Below, piece by piece: positions 8,062 to 15,758 of a stretch of 51,128 bases of DNA (position 1 is its first letter; every line of letters begins with the position of its first letter). Below the pieces are notes generated by a model. The model searched no databases and had not been told where the DNA came from. It was given only the letters and a program-made list of their open reading frames with translations. A program made the position numbers and the translations under genes. Source of the DNA: an uncultured Oscillospiraceae bacterium (GTDB taxonomy: Bacteria; Bacillota; Clostridia; Oscillospirales; Oscillospiraceae); the NCBI GenBank assembly GCA_944387075.1, contig CALXDO010000018.1, positions 1 through 51,128 of the forward strand. Reading direction: 5' to 3'.

Positions 8062-9321
8062 TTAAACGGTGGCGGGGTCCGTGACCACGCCGGTGATGGC
8101 AGAAGCCGCTGCCACAGCAGGGCTGGCCAAAATAACCATGGAACTGGTGGGGCCCATGCGGCCTACAAAGTTCCGGTTGGTGGTGGCAATGGCCCACTCA
8201 TTGTCACTGAGTACGCCCATATGTCCGCCCAGGCAAGGGCCGCAGGTGGGGGTGGACACCGCTGCACCAGCCTGGATGAAGTCGGCAATCAGTCCCTCTT
8301 CCATGGCCTGGAGGTAAATCTGCTGGGTGGCGGGGATGACAATGCAGCGTACGCCGTCAGCCACCTTTTTCCCCCGGAGAATGGCGGCAGCCTCCCGTAA
8401 ATCCTTCAATCGGCCATTGGTACAAGAGCCAATAACCACCTGCTGAATGGGCTTGCCTGCCACTTCGTCCACCGGCTTGGTGTTGGAAGGCAGATGAGGC
8501 AGGGCCACCGTGGGACGCAATGTCGACAAATCAATCTCCACCGTACGGGCATACTGGGCATCCTCATCCGCTTGGAACGAGGTCCAGACCCGCTCCACCC
8601 GTCCGTTGAGATAAGCAATGGTCTTTTCATCCACGGGGAAGATTCCGTTTTTGGCTCCCGCCTCAATAGCCATGTTGCAAATGGTAAAGCGGTCGTCCAT
8701 CTCCAGGGAGGTCACGCCGTCCCCGTAGAACTCCAGGGACTGATAGAGTGCCCCATCCACTCCGATCATACCGATGAGGTGGAGCACCACATCCTTGCCG
8801 CTGACATAGGGGGAGAGTTTACCAGTGAGCTTCACCTGGATGGCCTGGGGTACTTTGAACCAAGCCAGACCTGTGGCCATACCGGCCGCCATGTCGGTGG
8901 AGCCCACACCGGTGGAGAAGGCCCCCAGGGCGCCGTATGTACAAGTGTGGGAGTCTGCTCCAATGATGACCTCGCCAGGGGCAGCCAATCCCTTTTCCGG
9001 AATGAGCGCATGCTCAATGCCCATCTGGCCCACGTCATAGAAATGGGTGATCTGGTGTTTGTGGGCAAAGTCCCGGCAAATGGCACACAGCTGCGCGGAC
9101 TTGATGTCCTTGCAAGGGGTGGAGTGGTCCAGCACAATGGCAATTTTATCCTTGTCAAAGACGGTGGACAGTCCCGCCTTCTCAAACTCCTTGATGGCCA
9201 CCGGGGTTGTAATGTCGTTGCCCAGCACCAAATCCAGTTTGCCCTCAATGAGCTGTCCAGCCTGCACCTGGTCCAGGCCGGCAGCCCGGGCCAGAATCTT
9301 CTGCGTCATGGTCATTCCCAC
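8062..9321 (-). CDS. leuC: 3-isopropylmalate dehydratase large subunit
   Basis: LeuC carries the [4Fe-4S] cluster of isopropylmalate isomerase. Cluster Cys residues are visible in G-S-C-T-N-G-R and in C-G-P-C-L-G-G-H, and an [12 protein letters not shown] motif lies about residue 105-120. The start is taken as GTG at 9321: GGAGG is eight bases upstream, and the resulting [10 protein letters not shown] is the usual clostridial N-terminus. An ATG at 9402 would run into the promoter region. The protein has 419 aa. First gene of leuCDB, divergent from a Crp/Fnr regulator that may control it. Confidence 0.96.
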   Translation of the reverse strand: MGMTMTQKILARAAGLDQVQAGQLIEGKLDLVLGNDITTPVAIKEFEKAGLSTVFDKDKIAIVLDHSTPCKDIKSAQLCAICRDFAHKHQITHFYDVGQMGIEHALIPEKGLAAPGEVIIGADSHTCTYGALGAFSTGVGSTDMAAGMATGLAWFKVPQAIQVKLTGKLSPYVSGKDVVLHLIGMIGVDGALYQSLEFYGDGVTSLEMDDRFTICNMAIEAGAKNGIFPVDEKTIAYLNGRVERVWTSFQADEDAQYARTVEIDLSTLRPTVALPHLPSNTKPVDEVAGKPIQQVVIGSCTNGRLKDLREAAAILRGKKVADGVRCIVIPATQQIYLQAMEEGLIADFIQAGAAVSTPTCGPCLGGHMGVLSDNEWAIATTNRNFVGRMGPTSSMVILASPAVAAASAITGVVTDPATV

Positions 9322-9358
9322 GAAACGCACCTCCTCAATCCTCAAGTTTCTTGACCTC

Positions 9359-9364
9359 ATTATG
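9359..9364 (-). promoter_or_regulatory. candidate -10 of the leuCDB promoter, without a good -35
   Basis: CATAAT on the minus strand, about 38 bp before the leuC GTG. No TTGACA-like element lies 16-18 bp upstream. That fits a promoter needing an activator. The dyad at 9386-9401 is centred about 41.5 bp before the start site this -10 would give. Confidence 0.45.
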
Positions 9365-9385
9365 CCAAACTCTCTGGAAAAAGAA

Positions 9386-9401
9386 TGTAACATATGATAC
9401 A
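9386..9401. promoter_or_regulatory. candidate Crp/Fnr-family operator
   Basis: TGTAACATATGATACA is a 16-bp dyad, symmetric at 14 of 16 positions, with TGTA-like outer halves as in Crp-type sites (TGTGA-N6-TCACA). It overlaps the probable -10 of the regulator gene and lies upstream of leuC. Binding by the adjacent regulator is inferred. Confidence 0.5.
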
Positions 9402-9403
9402 AT
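9398..9403 (+). promoter_or_regulatory. candidate -10 of the Crp/Fnr regulator gene
   Basis: TACAAT, 23 bp before the ATG of the regulator. A weak -35 (TGGAAA, 9375-9380) lies 17 bp upstream. The element overlaps the dyad, so binding there should repress the gene. Confidence 0.45.
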
Positions 9404-9426
9404 TCTCAAGAAGTGGAGGTGATCCC

Positions 9427-10032
9427 ATGGCACAGTGGGACATGTTTGCTCAGGGGCAAGTCCCCAAATTATATTCCAAGGGCCAGTTGATTTATATGCA
9501 GGGGGAGATTCCCCGCTTTTTTTACTATCTGGTGTCCGGGTCCGTGCGCAGCTTTCTCAGCAGTCCGGATGGAGATGAACGCATTCTGACCATACATCGA
9601 AGCGGAGATCTGATGGGCGAGGCATCCTTTTTTGACCAATACCCTCGGGTTAGTTCTGCCATGGCCTTGGAGGACAGTCTGGTGGTATCCATTGACCAAC
9701 AGAGGCTGGATCAGATCTTCATGGAGCACCCCCAGTTGGCCCAGCCGTTGCTGCGCTATCTGGCCCGCACCGTGCGTCTGCTTTCCGACCATGTGGACAC
9801 CGCTTCCCTCCCCGCCATTGGGCGTGTGGCCCGGCACTTGCTCACATTGCCCCGAGGAAAGGACAACACTGTGGTGTGCACCCACGAGAGCATCGGGCAG
9901 GCCATCGGCATGAGCCGAATTACCGTCAGCCGGGCCATGAAACAGCTGGGACAACGAGGCTCTATTGAGACAGGGTATGGTGTGGTGCGGATTTTGGACG
10001 AAGGGCTGCTTCAAGTGTTGCAAAACCGATAG
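9427..10032 (+). CDS. Crp/Fnr-family transcription regulator
   Basis: A 201-aa DNA-binding regulator with an N-terminal cyclic-nucleotide-binding-like beta barrel (about 15-115), a dimerisation helix (about 110-140) and a C-terminal Crp-type winged helix. The recognition helix reads G-M-S-R-I-T-V-S-R-A-M-K-Q-L, close to the R-E-T-V-G-R of Crp. There is no N-terminal Cys cluster, so it is not an Fnr-type oxygen sensor; the ligand is unknown. GGAGGTGAT lies before the ATG at 9427. An in-frame ATG 33 bp upstream has no ribosome binding site. It is divergent from leuCDB, 105 bp away, and may regulate that operon and itself. Confidence 0.92.
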   Translation: MAQWDMFAQGQVPKLYSKGQLIYMQGEIPRFFYYLVSGSVRSFLSSPDGDERILTIHRSGDLMGEASFFDQYPRVSSAMALEDSLVVSIDQQRLDQIFMEHPQLAQPLLRYLARTVRLLSDHVDTASLPAIGRVARHLLTLPRGKDNTVVCTHESIGQAIGMSRITVSRAMKQLGQRGSIETGYGVVRILDEGLLQVLQNR

Positions 10033-10038
10033 CGCGGC

Positions 10039-10072
10039 AAGGCCGGGAAGCTAAATTGGGCTTCCCGGCCTT
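10039..10072. terminator. bidirectional terminator
   Basis: Perfect 13-bp arms (AAGGCCGGGAAGC and complement) around an eight-base loop, between the convergent regulator and anti-sigma genes. GC-rich stem; T-tails are short on both sides. Confidence 0.8.
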
Positions 10073-10081
10073 CTCTCATGT

Positions 10082-10876
10082 TCAATCTTCGTAAGGAACC
10101 ATCATTCCCTGTTCAATATCGTATCGGAAGCCGCTGTATTTATTGTACATCGGATAACTCCACGAAAGTAACTTTTCCAGCGGATGCTCTAAGTTATATC
10201 CCGTATACGCAGACTCTACACCTCCATCAGTTACAAGTAAGGATACCCTGATCTGCTTATTTTCAAATTGAAGCTGGAAGTCTACATCGTACGAATCCTC
10301 TCCATTCTCCATGACTCCATGCTCACTAATTCCGATATATCGCATACTCTGTATTCCACCGCACGCTTCCACATCTTCTGCCAATTTTTGATACAAGTCC
10401 CAGGCATCATCCTCGAAATTCTCCATTTTCTCCTCGCTAAAATACCCATCTTCTAACCAGCGCTCGTTTATTCCTTCCACATCAACATAGCCAAAGGCCC
10501 CCTCATAATCTCCATTTATCAGACAGTTGGCGAATTGGTTGGCGATGTACAGCTCCCGCAGGTTTGTGAAGCTTGGGCCTGACCCACTATACTGTCCCCA
10601 TCCCAAGTACCCGATGGGAATCAGCAAGAGAATCACCACAATGGATGCGATCCAGCGGTTGCGAATTTTCTTGAAGCTCTTGGCCGTAGCTTTTCTCTCT
10701 TTTTTCGGCTCCACCACCATCTCCAGCTCTGTGAACTCCTGGACGGCAGTATGCTGCTTTCCACAGCTCTCACACTCCCGCAAGTGCTCCTCCACCGCCT
10801 CCCGGGTGGCCTGGCTGCATAGGTTATCCTCATACAGTGGCAGTAAGTCCTGCACGATGTCACATGGCAGTTTCAT
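10082..10876 (-). CDS. anti-sigma factor with zinc-finger and one membrane segment
   Basis: A 264-aa membrane protein. The N-terminus carries a zinc-finger anti-sigma domain with H-L-R-E-C-E-S-C (H-x3-C-x2-C, residues about 33-40). A basic stretch is followed by one transmembrane helix (about 73-92). The remaining 170 residues would be outside the cell and match no family I recognise. It overlaps the ECF sigma gene by four bases, and GGAGG precedes the ATG. By family logic it holds the sigma factor at the membrane until a signal is sensed by the outer domain. The stimulus is unknown. Confidence 0.85.
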   Translation of the reverse strand: MKLPCDIVQDLLPLYEDNLCSQATREAVEEHLRECESCGKQHTAVQEFTELEMVVEPKKERKATAKSFKKIRNRWIASIVVILLLIPIGYLGWGQYSGSGPSFTNLRELYIANQFANCLINGDYEGAFGYVDVEGINERWLEDGYFSEEKMENFEDDAWDLYQKLAEDVEACGGIQSMRYIGISEHGVMENGEDSYDVDFQLQFENKQIRVSLLVTDGGVESAYTGYNLEHPLEKLLSWSYPMYNKYSGFRYDIEQGMMVPYED

Positions 10877-11361
10877 TTTGACACCTCCTGAACAATTTGT
10901 TGTTTCGCTCGATAGTAGGTCACTCTGGCCCACGCTTCGGATTTTCCATACATCTCTGCAATTTCCTTTAACTTGATCTCCGCATAGGTATGGAGAATAA
11001 ACACGTCCTTGTATGGATCGCTGAGCCGTAACACCGCCTGACGTACACGCAGACGTTCCTCTTCGCCAATCACTTGTTCCTCCGGCGTCGGCCCATGAGA
11101 GGCTGTATCCGCTATTTCTTCCATCGGATACACCCCATAATTTTTCTTTCTTTTGCATTCTTTCAACCACGCATTTTTCCCAATTTGACACAGCCAAGTG
11201 TACAGAGAGCTTCGTCCCTCAAACGTTCCAATATGTAACAAAGCTTTGTAAAACACTTCTTGCAGCAGATCCTCTGCCATGGATTCATCCCGCGTTAAAG
11301 AGAGGAGAAAACGGTATACAGGTCGGCTATATGTTTCATAAATTTCTTGAAATCCAGACAT
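10873..11361 (-). CDS. ECF-type RNA polymerase sigma factor
   Basis: A 162-aa sigma-70 family protein with only regions 2 and 4, as in extracytoplasmic-function sigma factors. Region 2 includes D-L-L-Q-E-V-F-Y-K-A-L (the D-x2-Q-E-x-F core-binding motif) and T-W-L-C-Q-I-G-K-N. Region 4 is a helix-turn-helix with L-K-E-I-A-E-M-Y-G-K-S-E-A-W-A-R-V. Translation is coupled to the anti-sigma gene. Such pairs respond to envelope stress in most Bacillota; the target genes are not evident here. Confidence 0.94.
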   Translation of the reverse strand: MSGFQEIYETYSRPVYRFLLSLTRDESMAEDLLQEVFYKALLHIGTFEGRSSLYTWLCQIGKNAWLKECKRKKNYGVYPMEEIADTASHGPTPEEQVIGEEERLRVRQAVLRLSDPYKDVFILHTYAEIKLKEIAEMYGKSEAWARVTYYRAKQQIVQEVSK

Positions 11362-11396
11362 GTCTACCCCTCCTCCCCCAACATCTATGCGTTCTC

Positions 11397-11425
11397 ATTT
11401 TATCAGAAATCGGCTGGCTTCTCCA
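11397..11425 (-). promoter_or_regulatory. possible promoter of the sigma/anti-sigma pair
   Basis: TGGAGA (11420-11425), 17 bp, TAAAAT (11397-11402) on the minus strand, about 35 bp before the sigma-factor ATG. The -35 matches consensus at four of six positions. No typical ECF promoter (AAC-type -35) was recognised. Confidence 0.35.
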
Positions 11426-11510
11426 GATGGCAGCGCACTCCTTGCATTGGCTCCATATCCACCGGAGCTTGTCCTTCACCCATTAGAGCCTTGGAAACGC
11501 AAAACGTTAC

Positions 11511-11554
11511 AAAAAAACGATGTGCCACAGAAAAATTTTTTCTGCGACACATCG
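11511..11554 (-). terminator. terminator of spoIVA
   Basis: A long stem (CGATGTG... with complement, two mismatches/wobbles, 11518-11554) is followed on the minus strand by seven Ts (11511-11517). It starts 5 bp after the spoIVA stop. Confidence 0.85.
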
Positions 11555-11558
11555 CGCC

Positions 11559-13037
11559 TTATAAAATGATACAAATTAACCCACCGGAGCCTTCGTTGAT
11601 GATCCGCTGCAAGGTGTCCCGCAGCTTCTCTCGGGCATCCTCCGGCATGCGCTTCAGCTTGGCCTGTAGGTCCTCCCCCACCAGTTCGTGGAAGGAACGC
11701 CCAAACATGTTGGAATCCCAAATCTTCCCTGTGTCTCCTTCGAATTGGCGCAGCAGGAAATCCACCATCTCCTCCGACTGCTTTTCTGTGCCCATGATGG
11801 GAGATACCTCGGTTTTGATGTCGGCCCGCATCATATGGATGGATGGCGCGGAAGCTTTCAATCGCACGCCGTACCGGCCACCCTGCTTGACAATCTCTGG
11901 CTCCTCCAGCGTCATCTCCTGGGGATCGGGCATCACAATCCCATAGCCCGTCTCTTCTACCTGGGCCAGTGCCTGCTCCACCTTCTCATATTTTCGCTTC
12001 ATAGAGGCCATCTGCACCAACTGGCCGATGAGATCACCGTCATCGTGAATTTCCAGTCCACAGCGCTGGGACACCGTCTCGTAAAACAAACTGCGGGGCA
12101 GCTCCAGAACCGCCGTTACCACACCGCTTCCCATATCCATACGAGTGATACGGGCAGAGTCAATTTCTTCACGTAGGTCCAGAGCCTCCACCGCCTGCTC
12201 GGTATCCCGCAGCCGCTCCAGTCCACCGGCCTCCTGCCGAATCATGCTGTACAGCTGGCTTTTAATGGGGTGGTCAAACGGCAGCACATCCACCCAGGAA
12301 GGCAGATACAATTCCAGCTGTTTCATGGGAAATTCGTGGAGAACGCCGCTTAGAATCGCCTCCACCGTCTCCTCATCCAGGGTCAGGCAGTTGACCGCCA
12401 GACATGTCACCTGGTATTGCTGGGCAATGTCCGCTTGAATGGCCTGGGCTCGGTCGCTATACGGCTGTGCAGAATTGAGCAGCACCACAAAGGGCTTGCC
12501 CATGGCCTTGAGCTCCTCAATGACCCGCTCCTCCGCCTCCAGATAATCCTCTCGGGGTATATCTGCAATGGACCCGTCGGTGGTAACAACAATGCCAATA
12601 GTAGAGTGATCCGTAATCACCTTTTGGGTGCCCAGCTCTGCGGCCTGTGTCATGGGTATCTCATGGTCCATCCAGGGGGTGGTCACCATCCTGGGCTGAT
12701 CCCCGTCCATTTGGCCCAGGGCGCCGGGTACCATGTAACCCACGCAGTCAATGAGACGCACCGAAAAGGAACTCCCGTCATCCATGGACAGACTCACCGC
12801 GTCCTCGGGAACGAATTTGGGCTCTGCCGTCATCACCACGCGTCCAGAACCACTCTGGGGCAGTTCATCCCGAGCCCGATCCCGGAGATATGTGTTTTGA
12901 ATCTCAGGCAGCACCATCGTCTCCATAAACCGTTTGATAAAGGTGGACTTTCCTGTGCGAACTGGACCCACCACGCCGATGTAAATATCGCCCTGCGTAC
13001 GCTGAGCAATATCCTCATAGAGTTTATTATGATCCAC
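11559..13037 (-). CDS. spoIVA: stage IV sporulation protein A
   Basis: SpoIVA is an ATPase that polymerises on the outer forespore membrane and forms the base of the spore coat. The 492-aa length is that of the family. Its GTPase-like N-terminal domain carries the Walker A motif G-P-V-R-T-G-K-S-T at about 24-32, and the C-terminus ends G-G-L-I-C-I-I-L, a hydrophobic tail like that needed for membrane targeting. It follows sipL, the gene for its partner in clostridia. A sigma-E-type promoter at 13069-13098 and its own terminator make it a separate transcription unit, expected in the mother cell. Confidence 0.97.
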   Translation of the reverse strand: MDHNKLYEDIAQRTQGDIYIGVVGPVRTGKSTFIKRFMETMVLPEIQNTYLRDRARDELPQSGSGRVVMTAEPKFVPEDAVSLSMDDGSSFSVRLIDCVGYMVPGALGQMDGDQPRMVTTPWMDHEIPMTQAAELGTQKVITDHSTIGIVVTTDGSIADIPREDYLEAEERVIEELKAMGKPFVVLLNSAQPYSDRAQAIQADIAQQYQVTCLAVNCLTLDEETVEAILSGVLHEFPMKQLELYLPSWVDVLPFDHPIKSQLYSMIRQEAGGLERLRDTEQAVEALDLREEIDSARITRMDMGSGVVTAVLELPRSLFYETVSQRCGLEIHDDGDLIGQLVQMASMKRKYEKVEQALAQVEETGYGIVMPDPQEMTLEEPEIVKQGGRYGVRLKASAPSIHMMRADIKTEVSPIMGTEKQSEEMVDFLLRQFEGDTGKIWDSNMFGRSFHELVGEDLQAKLKRMPEDAREKLRDTLQRIINEGSGGLICIIL

Positions 13038-13068
13038 TGCAACTCCTCCTCACCGCAAGTTCTCTACA

Positions 13069-13098
13069 TATGTATGGGGATAAGCTATATAATATGCC
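13069..13098 (-). promoter_or_regulatory. sigma-E-type promoter of spoIVA
   Basis: On the minus strand GGCATATT (13091-13098) matches the sigma-E -35 consensus at all eight positions. After exactly 14 bp comes CATACATA (13069-13076), matching the first six of eight -10 positions. It lies about 32 bp before the spoIVA ATG. spoIVA is a sigma-E gene in Bacillus, which supports the call. Confidence 0.75.
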
Positions 13099-13102
13099 AA
13101 TC

Positions 13103-13137
13103 AAAAAACTGGCTGGAGATTCTCCCCAGCCAGTTTT
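13103..13137 (-). terminator. terminator of sipL
   Basis: Perfect 12-bp arms (AAAACTGGCTGG and complement) followed on the minus strand by six Ts. It begins 11 bp after the sipL stop and lies immediately upstream of the spoIVA promoter. Confidence 0.88.
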
Positions 13138-13148
13138 ATCATCTTATC

Positions 13149-14663
13149 TTATACGCGTTTGGTGGGGATGAGTAACACCATACCCTGGGGCACGGTTTCA
13201 GAGGTCAACTCATTGGCCGTGCAAATATCTTGAATCGTAGCTCCACATGCTTTTGCCACATCCCACAGCTGCTCTCCGGCATCCACACGGCGGATGACCA
13301 GAGAGGGGCGGCTGCACGGACCGTCATAGGTTCCGTTGGAGGTCACAGAACTGACACATAACAGTTCTTCTTCTTTGGTAGTCAGCCAGCGAAATTCCAA
13401 TTCAAAACGGAGGTCGATCCCTCCACTCACCGCTGCCGCCGATACGTCTCCCACGGCCCTGCCGTGTACCTCTCTCTCACAGCCCTCCGGTACCTGGTAG
13501 GGACAGGTCACCATAACGCTGTCCGTGGCTCCCCGCAAGGCTCCCTCTTCGTCCAAATACAGCATATGTACCTGGACCTGAGCGGCCAATTCGCTGCCAT
13601 GTTCCCCGTTGCGCTGTGTGACATCCTTGACCACAGCAAAGCTATCCAGGACCTGCTTGACCTCCACCGTAGTCTGATAGAAATGCCGTACCCCCTGGCT
13701 GGTGCCGCCGGTCTCTGCTAAGGTGCACATGGTACAGGGGTTTCGCTGAGCATCCAGCCGGCAGCTGACGCTGTATACGTCGGCCAACAGGGTGACCTCC
13801 CGCTCCACACGAACCACCGCTTGGGCACAGGCCTCCACTGTAACTTCCAATTCCCCATCTCTCAGGCGGCAATCCACACTTTTCAAGCGAACATCTACCT
13901 GGGAGCCCTGATCTCCTGCCTCCTGTTCCACATCCAACACTTGGGAAAAGGGTAGTTCAAAGCAGGTGGAAGAGATCTGATCGTCACACTGGTAAATCAG
14001 ATACAGTTTTACAGACCCCTTCACCACCAGCTTTCTTCCGATCAGCTTTCCCTCCATCACATCAAGTTGAGGGCGACAGAGCAACAGCTGCTGAATCTCA
14101 CCTTTGGACGGAGGCATGCGGATCAGATCGGAGAAAAGGAAGGGCTTTTCCACCACCCCAGAGATCACAATATCTCGAGCTGAAACGAGCCGCTTTTCCA
14201 AGCTCCCCTCCGGTCCACCCTGTACATCACTGGTCAGTTCTCGGGTGCACAACTCATATGCCGTCAGTTCTACCACAATCTCAGCTCGTGCCACTACTTT
14301 TCTGGGGTTCACGGCCCGCGCATCCGCAAAGGTCACATAGGCGCTTGCCTGCACTATGCTGGTACTTCGCAGCGCAGGATGATCCTTGAGACATTGGAAG
14401 GGAATGGCCACCTCCAGCGTTTTTGGTAATTGCTCCCCTTCCGGGATGTAAAACACCGTGGTCTGAATGGTACCCGTCAGACGTACCGTGCCCTCACCAG
14501 GCTCACAATCCCGCACATACACACGTCCTATTGCGGAAACAATACGAGCAATGTCCGGGTATGTGTCCGGCACAATGCTCTCCAGTGTCTCCTCTTGGGT
14601 TACCGCTGCGCTCAATACTTCCCGGTATCCCTCCAGCACCACAGGCTGCAATTGCATATCCAT
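13149..14663 (-). CDS. sipL: SPOCS/DUF3794 and LysM domain protein, SipL-like
   Basis: A 504-aa soluble protein. The N-terminal and central parts resemble DUF3794 (SPOCS) domains, including L-E-S-I-V-P-D-T-Y-P-D-I near the start and I-R-M-P-P-S-K-G-E at about 185. The C-terminal 50 residues form a LysM domain (V-D-A-G-E-Q-L-W-D-V-A-K-A-C-G...). This architecture, directly before spoIVA, is that of C. difficile SipL, which binds SpoIVA through its LysM domain to place the coat. The start at 14663 is set by GGGAGG six bases upstream; an in-frame GTG at 14684 would include that site. Expected to act in the mother cell during sporulation. Confidence 0.9.
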   Translation of the reverse strand: MDMQLQPVVLEGYREVLSAAVTQEETLESIVPDTYPDIARIVSAIGRVYVRDCEPGEGTVRLTGTIQTTVFYIPEGEQLPKTLEVAIPFQCLKDHPALRSTSIVQASAYVTFADARAVNPRKVVARAEIVVELTAYELCTRELTSDVQGGPEGSLEKRLVSARDIVISGVVEKPFLFSDLIRMPPSKGEIQQLLLCRPQLDVMEGKLIGRKLVVKGSVKLYLIYQCDDQISSTCFELPFSQVLDVEQEAGDQGSQVDVRLKSVDCRLRDGELEVTVEACAQAVVRVEREVTLLADVYSVSCRLDAQRNPCTMCTLAETGGTSQGVRHFYQTTVEVKQVLDSFAVVKDVTQRNGEHGSELAAQVQVHMLYLDEEGALRGATDSVMVTCPYQVPEGCEREVHGRAVGDVSAAAVSGGIDLRFELEFRWLTTKEEELLCVSSVTSNGTYDGPCSRPSLVIRRVDAGEQLWDVAKACGATIQDICTANELTSETVPQGMVLLIPTKRV

Positions 14664-14695
14664 AGGCATCCTCCCTTTGTCCACATTCTGGATTA

Positions 14696-14725
14696 TCTAT
14701 ATGAGAGGGGATGACTGGATATTCT
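14696..14725 (-). promoter_or_regulatory. possible sigma-E promoter of sipL
   Basis: AGAATATC (14718-14725), 14 bp, CATATAGA (14696-14703) on the minus strand. The -35 matches the sigma-E consensus at six of eight positions and the -10 keeps the CATA core. It lies about 33 bp before the sipL ATG, the same distance as for spoIVA. Confidence 0.5.
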
Positions 14726-14806
14726 CTCATTCAGAGATCCCGAAGATTCGGCGCATCAGGCCGCATAGAACCTTTGGAAATTTTACAACCACAATTCGCA
14801 TAAATA

Positions 14807-14861
14807 ACAGCCTCTCCTTTCCATGCTGGATTCTAATACAGCATATGAAAGAAGAGGCTGT
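14807..14861 (-). terminator. long terminator hairpin after rsgA
   Basis: Arms of 22-23 bases starting ACAGCCTCT, with a few mismatches and a ten-base loop, lie 16 bp after the rsgA stop on the minus strand. A T-rich stretch (TTATTTAT) follows. It marks the end of the long cdaA-to-rsgA gene run. Confidence 0.75.
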
Positions 14862-14876
14862 CCGGTTCCTCATGGT

Positions 14877-15755
14877 TTATTTTTCCCACTGGGGGCGTGC
14901 CTTTACCTGTTCATACAGGCGCACATAACTTTGGTAGCGGCTTTGCGCGATGGCTCCGTCCTCCACAGCTTGACGCACCGCGCAGTCACGCTCTTTGACG
15001 TGAGCGCAACCCACAAAACGACACTGCTCCAGATAGGGTTGAAACTCCCGGAAGGTACGCTCCAGCTCCTCCTTGGGAATCAGTTCCATCTGCTCCACAT
15101 CGAAGGCGGAGAAGCCAGGAGTATCCGCCACCAGGCCACCACCGACACGAAACAGTTCCACATGGCGAGTGGTATGACGGCCGCGGCCCAGTTTTTCGCT
15201 GACCTGGCCAACCTTCAAACCAAACTGTGGGCACAGGGCGTTGAGGACACTGGACTTACCAACGCCGGAGTTGCCGGTAAACGCAGAGATTTTCCCATCC
15301 AACGCACAAAGCAGCTGATCCAAGCCCGCTCCGGTCTGGGCACTGATGGCAAAGGTCTGAAATCCAGCTTTCCGGTACAGTTTCACCAGCTCTTCCGCCG
15401 GTTCCAGATCACATTTATTGAAGCAGATGATGGGTTGACACCCCTTGTACTCCGCCAAAGCCACCATACGATCAATGAGAAACGGATCGGTAATTGGGAT
15501 CGCGCCGGAGGCCAAAATCACCAGTTGATCCATATTGGCCACCATGGGGCGATGGAACTGATTGGAGCGGGGAAAAACTTCATCCACCATGCCAGTACCA
15601 TCCGGTGTGAGGGTAATATCTACATGATCTCCCACAAGAGGGGTGACTTTTTGGTGACGCAGTTTTCCTCGTCCACGGCACGCCACCGGTTCACAATCCA
15701 CGCCTACATCCACATAATAAAACCCACTGAGCGCTTTTACGATGGTTCCCCTCAT
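14877..15755 (-). CDS. rsgA: ribosome small-subunit biogenesis GTPase RsgA
   Basis: RsgA is a circularly permuted GTPase that checks and matures the 30S subunit. The 292-aa protein has an N-terminal OB fold, then the permuted motifs in the expected order: N-K-C-D (G4, about 112), G-N-S-G-V-G-K-S-S (G1, about 163) and D-T-P-G (G3, about 216), and a C-terminal zinc knuckle with C-R-F-V-G-C-x-H-x5-C. It lies three bases after the PASTA kinase gene, as in Bacillus, where the kinase phosphorylates RsgA. Confidence 0.97.
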   Translation of the reverse strand: MRGTIVKALSGFYYVDVGVDCEPVACRGRGKLRHQKVTPLVGDHVDITLTPDGTGMVDEVFPRSNQFHRPMVANMDQLVILASGAIPITDPFLIDRMVALAEYKGCQPIICFNKCDLEPAEELVKLYRKAGFQTFAISAQTGAGLDQLLCALDGKISAFTGNSGVGKSSVLNALCPQFGLKVGQVSEKLGRGRHTTRHVELFRVGGGLVADTPGFSAFDVEQMELIPKEELERTFREFQPYLEQCRFVGCAHVKERDCAVRQAVEDGAIAQSRYQSYVRLYEQVKARPQWEK

Positions 15756-15758
15756 ACA

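Noticed and set aside
9322-9358. T-box or leucine-leader attenuator before leuC
   Set aside because: The leader from the candidate start site is about 30 bases; no leader peptide, Leu codon run or T-box is present.
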